NCBI RefSeq assembly: GCF_025398155.2
Contig: NZ_CP104562.2
Span: 2,480,001 to 2,544,000 of the forward strand
From: Roseateles amylovorans
GTDB taxonomy: Bacteria; Pseudomonadota; Gammaproteobacteria; Burkholderiales; Burkholderiaceae_C
Reading direction: 5' to 3'
DNA: 64,000 nucleotides
In this document: piece after piece, positions 60,921-64,000 of the stretch
How the letters are laid out: each line of letters opens with the position of its first letter
Numbering within the stretch: position 1 is the first letter of the stretch
The notes under the pieces: model-generated
Databases searched by the model: none
Told to the model about the DNA's origin: nothing
The model's input: the letters and a program-made list of their open reading frames with translations, nothing else
Position numbers and translations under genes: made by a program

Positions 60921-61469
60921 TTACTTCGTGGCCCGGAAGTTGACTGGCATCTGCTGCAGATATTGGGCAATCTGAGCCTCGATCTCCGCCGTGTCTTCCA
61001 GGCGGAACCCCTTGTGAATAGCAATGACTCGGCCATCGGGACCAATCAGCAATGACGTGGGCATTGCCTTGATGCGATAGTTCTTGGGCACGTCTCCAAC
61101 TGGATCGAAGGCGACATCGAAGCTCATCGGGATACTTCGCAAGAATTGCATCGCCTCTGCCCGATTGACATCCAGATTGACGGCAACAATTCGAAGCCCT
61201 TTGGCGCCATATCTGGATTGCATGTCATGCATCCAAGGCAATGACTGGCGACATGGTGCACACCATGTCGCCCAGAAGTCCAGATAGACCAAATGCCCTT
61301 TGTAGCGAGATAACTGAAGTTCGCCCAATCGACTTTCAAGTTTGAAATCCGGCGCGCTATCCCCCAGCGTCACCGCTGATACGGGCGGGTGAGATATAAG
61401 AATCGCAGCACTCGCCACGAGACAACGAAGCCGGCGTCCATAAAAATGGACCAGAAGCGTTTTTTTCAT
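60921..61469 (-). CDS. TlpA-like periplasmic thiol-disulfide oxidoreductase
   Basis: The 182-residue protein has a signal peptide (LRCLVASAAILISHPPVSA) and a TlpA/AhpC-TSA thioredoxin fold: GDSAPDFKLESRLGELQLSRYKGHLVYLDFWATWCAPCRQSLPWM with the CAPC redox site, and cis-Pro in AMPTSLLIGPDG. It probably keeps Cys of periplasmic or lipidated partners reduced; the adjacent DUF4266 C-terminal CGC is an obvious candidate client. AAGGA before ATG 61469 fixes the start over an ATG 20 codons upstream. It is the first gene of the four-gene operon. Confidence 0.92.
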   Translation of the reverse strand: MKKTLLVHFYGRRLRCLVASAAILISHPPVSAVTLGDSAPDFKLESRLGELQLSRYKGHLVYLDFWATWCAPCRQSLPWMHDMQSRYGAKGLRIVAVNLDVNRAEAMQFLRSIPMSFDVAFDPVGDVPKNYRIKAMPTSLLIGPDGRVIAIHKGFRLEDTAEIEAQIAQYLQQMPVNFRATK

Positions 61470-62072
61470 TGGATCCTTCAGGCTTGAGCTGCGGCTTATC
61501 TCTCTGCCCAACTCGCCCGAAGTGTTCACGAGCGAACGCGCTTGGACCAGCGAGTTTTTCCGACGGCTGCATCCAGCTTCCGTTGAGATGGCGCAGACCT
61601 TTTTTGGATCAGATGAACCGGCAACTGATTGAGATGATTTGCATCAGCGCATCAGCGTATCAGTGCATCAGTCTGAGATTACCGGCTGGGAGCGAAACTA
61701 CCGGGCGTGATCTGGAACGGGCAAATTGATCGGCCACACCGCATACCCACGGAGCATGGGAGATTTGCTTCGCTCGGAAAGATCAACTCGCCGCATACGT
61801 CCTCAGAATTTCTTCGCGGGTGTTCGTCGCGAATCAGAGCCAGGGGTCCCGTGTGCTGACTTTTTCGTAACGCTGAGCCGTCGCCGTTAGAAAGTCGGTG
61901 AAGCCGCCACCCATGAGCGTGTCGGAAACCGCGTATTCCCCTGCTCCATTGCCTTAGGCATGAGTCGGTCATGAACGGGTCGTTCCATGGTCAAGACTTT
62001 GCTTGGCTGTTTGTCAATCATCCGCACCCATCAGCGCGACGGCTGATCCACTAAAAATAGATTGGATCTTCG
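61470..62072. other. Divergent regulatory region between the tlpA operon and the kinase/LysR pair
   Basis: About 600 AT-richer bases without a convincing gene. It must hold the divergent promoters, with possible LysR operators. Contents noticed: an octamer array at 61641-61672; a 40-codon minus-strand frame (61834-61953) reading GAGEYAVSDTLMGGGFTDFL and ending in TGA, which looks like a displaced protein C-terminus; and a repeated GCATCAG/CATCAGCGC element at 62027-62038. Confidence 0.5.
61641..61672. repeat. Octamer tandem array (4 units, GCATCAGC type)
   Basis: GCATCAGC, GCATCAGC, GTATCAGT and GCATCAGT lie head to tail about 170 bases upstream of the tlpA start. Confidence 0.85.
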
Positions 62073-63113
62073 GTGACTACAAAAAACCCTGTTCAAGCAA
62101 ATACGACGCGATGCCAAAACAACCCCGAGGGTGAAGCGTCGGGCACCCCTTCCATGGCGTCGTTGCCATCCCGATTGCCTGGTGGTCATTGGAATCGGAT
62201 GAGAACCTGGGTTGAATCCACCCTTGCGGGCGTGAAAACGCCAATACCCCAGCCACCTGTCGCGGCGAGAGGATATGCACCGGTTGGGGAGATCGATCGA
62301 GCGGCGACCACGCAGTCGGCGCCATCTCCGCTGGAGCAGCAGAAGGCCTCAGAGCTCGCGACCAATCTCATTGTGGGATGCCACGAGTTGAGCGTGCCCC
62401 TCACGGCCCTATCCCGTCTCTCAAAGAAACTGCTCGCTGACGATTCCGTGGGTGAGGCACACCGGAAAAGCCTGACTCATATCGTCCGATGCAGTGAAAA
62501 CCTGTTGGTTCTGATCAGCGATCTCGCCGAATTGGCGGGGGAGAAAAACTGGGGCGTTGGACTTCGCCCCGGCCCGGTCCGATTACGTGATCTGTTATCC
62601 AACACGATCGAGATCACCCGCCCATTGGCAGAAAAGAAGTTCATCGATTTGCGCCTGCAGATCAGCCCCAGTATCCCGGTCATGGTTCAGGCTGATGAAG
62701 TGCGGCTGCGCCATGTACTGCTGGGGTTGATCGCTCATGGCATCAGCATTTCCGACCACGGGCCCGTGAGGCTTGACGTGCGGCGCAAGGATGACCTTCT
62801 TCGAAGCAACCCATCGACGGCGACTGTGGAATTCATCGTTGAAGATATGAGCGCGAAAGTCGAGCCGTGCTCATTTTTCAGCGTCGACGCCACACCGGCT
62901 GCACCCTACGCGACGGAACGGCTCATTCAGGACCTCGGCGGACAGCTGCATATCGTCAAGGAGCCCGAACTCGGTTGCCGGCTCATCTTTTCCATTCAAT
63001 TGGACATGCCTTGGCTTGCCAACGAGCCATTGCGCGAGGGGCACCGTGTTTTCTCCGGTGCACGTTCAGAGAATGAAGTGATTCCACAGCGTCGGCGGGC
63101 TGATACAGCGTGA
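62073..63113 (+). CDS. Degenerate histidine-kinase-like protein
   Basis: The 346-residue protein has no membrane helix. Residues 1-95 are low complexity. A DHp helix pair follows with H104 in GCHELSVPLTALSRLSKKLL (H box), then VRLRDLLSNTIEITRPLAEKKFIDL and a HATPase-like fold. ATP-site residues are missing: the N box reads RHVLLGLIAHGISIS (His where Asn is required, position 222), the G1 box is VEDMSAKVE without DxGxG, and the G2 box is reduced to ATERLIQDLGGQL. I infer a pseudokinase that cannot bind ATP normally but might receive phosphate on H104 or act as a scaffold. The start is GTG 62073; ATG 62154 is possible. Confidence 0.75.
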   Translation: MTTKNPVQANTTRCQNNPEGEASGTPSMASLPSRLPGGHWNRMRTWVESTLAGVKTPIPQPPVAARGYAPVGEIDRAATTQSAPSPLEQQKASELATNLIVGCHELSVPLTALSRLSKKLLADDSVGEAHRKSLTHIVRCSENLLVLISDLAELAGEKNWGVGLRPGPVRLRDLLSNTIEITRPLAEKKFIDLRLQISPSIPVMVQADEVRLRHVLLGLIAHGISISDHGPVRLDVRRKDDLLRSNPSTATVEFIVEDMSAKVEPCSFFSVDATPAAPYATERLIQDLGGQLHIVKEPELGCRLIFSIQLDMPWLANEPLREGHRVFSGARSENEVIPQRRRADTA

Positions 63114-64000
63114 AATACGATATTGTGGATCTGAAACTCCTGATTGCAATTGCGGAGGCAGGCAGCGTCACAACGGCTGCATCCGCGTGCTTTCTGGCGC
63201 CGTCTTCTGCCAGCTTGCGCTTGCGAAATCTCGAGGATGCAGTGGGGACGTCGCTGTTCGAGCGCCATGCGCGCGGCGTGACACCGACCGAAGCCGGTCA
63301 TTCGATGTTGGGATATGCGCGCACCTGTGTGCAGTTGCTCCAGGCCATGAACGATGAGATGGCCAGCTACGCCAGTGGTCTGAAAAGTCAGCTGCGGTTG
63401 TTTTCAAATTGCACCGCAGCGGCTTCAGTGCTGCTGGATGACCTGCAGCCATTTCTCCAACAGCACCCCAACCTGAGAATCAGTCTGGAGGAGCATCCCA
63501 ACAGCGATATCGCCAGCGCCGTTGCAGCTCAACGTGCCGATCTGGGCATTCTGGTTTCTGGCATCCCACATCCAGACCTGGAGTACCAGGAATACCGTAA
63601 TGAAGAGCTCGCCGTGGTGGCCTCACCGGGGCATCCCATATTCAAGTCGGAAAGCATCTCATTCTTCGAATGTCTGAAGTTTCCGATGGTCGGACTCCCG
63701 CCGACGGCGCCGATGCAGCGGTATCTCCACAGCAAGGCGCAGGCGCTGGGGATGAAAATGGACGTGAGGATGCAAGTTTCTTGCTTTGCCTCCGTGCTCA
63801 GGTTGGTGGCGGCTGGGGTGGGGGTGGCCATTCTTCCAGTCGATATTCTCACGCCACGGTTTGCCGACCAGTGCCAGACGGTCAAGCTGACGGACGCTTG
63901 GGCAAGGCGCAAATTGCTGGTCTGCCGATCGAGAGATTCCGTCGGTATTCAGCGCTCCGTCCACGCTCTCAGCCTTTATTTGAGCAACTTGCATCGACAA
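63110..64000 (+). CDS. LysR-type transcriptional regulator (3' end outside window)
   Basis: A frame from GTG 63110 to the window edge encodes 297 residues with no stop yet. It begins VKYDIVDLKLLIAIAEAGSV and has the LysR winged-helix pattern TTAASACFLAPSSASLRLRNLEDAVGTSLFERHARGVTPTEAG, a linker helix, and an effector domain (LRLFSNCTAAASVLLDDLQPFLQQHPNLRISLEE, ADLGILVSG, EELAVVASPGHPIF, VRLVAAGVGVAILP-type segment). The GTGA overlap with the kinase-like gene couples their translation. Codon use is AT-richer than in the central part of the window. A likely regulator of the divergent tlpA-apbE operon. Confidence 0.9.
   Translation, partial: MKYDIVDLKLLIAIAEAGSVTTAASACFLAPSSASLRLRNLEDAVGTSLFERHARGVTPTEAGHSMLGYARTCVQLLQAMNDEMASYASGLKSQLRLFSNCTAAASVLLDDLQPFLQQHPNLRISLEEHPNSDIASAVAAQRADLGILVSGIPHPDLEYQEYRNEELAVVASPGHPIFKSESISFFECLKFPMVGLPPTAPMQRYLHSKAQALGMKMDVRMQVSCFASVLRLVAAGVGVAILPVDILTPRFADQCQTVKLTDAWARRKLLVCRSRDSVGIQRSVHALSLYLSNLHRQ

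Overview
The window reads as ordinary chromosome of a high-GC betaproteobacterium of the order Burkholderiales. Family-level resemblance to the Roseateles/Mitsuaria/Rubrivivax group is inferred from gene content (glyA-nrdR next to type IV pilus minor pilins and rib genes, a beta-type LigA, bufferin genes beside an ECF sigma pair), not from any rRNA, since none is present. No tRNA, rRNA, insertion sequence, prophage or CRISPR array was recognised. A genome habit stands out: short tandem repeats occur throughout, with 7-8 bp periods mostly between genes and 6 or 12 bp periods inside reading frames.

Left part (1-16.6 kb): the start of a type IVb pilus locus on the minus strand, then ligA, a decayed TetR regulator, a translationally coupled alkylation-repair operon (Ada-AlkA fusion, O6-alkylguanine methyltransferase, EamA transporter), a phosphoglucomutase/phosphomannomutase with waaA, a large GspE/PilB-type ATPase with four 30-residue MshEN-like repeats, pyrrolidone-carboxylate peptidase and an M66-type lipoprotein metalloprotease.

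Middle (16.8-36.2 kb): an ECF sigma/zinc anti-sigma pair divergent from a bufferin RiPP operon (bufA, bufB, bufC, DoxX); tolA-tolR-tolQ-ybgC without tolB-pal; an aminotransferase; nusB-ribH-ribB(A)-ribD without a riboflavin synthase gene; five coupled minor pilin genes; nrdR; glyA under a probable ZTP riboswitch; and a lytic transglycosylase followed by three tandem terminator-like repeats.

Right-centre (36.4-58.2 kb): ubiD, a YdcF-family protein, a 1440-residue AsmA/DUF748 protein, msrA coupled to a MacB-like ABC transporter with a His-rich periplasmic loop, a DUF3299 protein, an unknown protein and a ZnuD-like TonB receptor (together a probable zinc or other metal acquisition locus), pdxH, a MobA-like nucleotidyltransferase, chaC, the Entner-Doudoroff pair edd-eda, a thioesterase and xthA.

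Right end (58.5-64 kb): base composition shifts visibly towards AT. A tight operon encodes a TlpA-like thioredoxin, a DUF4266 lipoprotein ending in GGGGCGCN, a DUF3570 outer-membrane barrel and an ApbE flavin transferase. The DUF3570 protein carries two motifs, DAISGAS and DSVSGAT, that match the sequence ApbE flavinylates. It faces a divergent pair, a degenerate histidine kinase coupled by GTGA to a LysR regulator. This flavin/thiol module with its odd regulator pair is the best candidate in the window for an under-described system.
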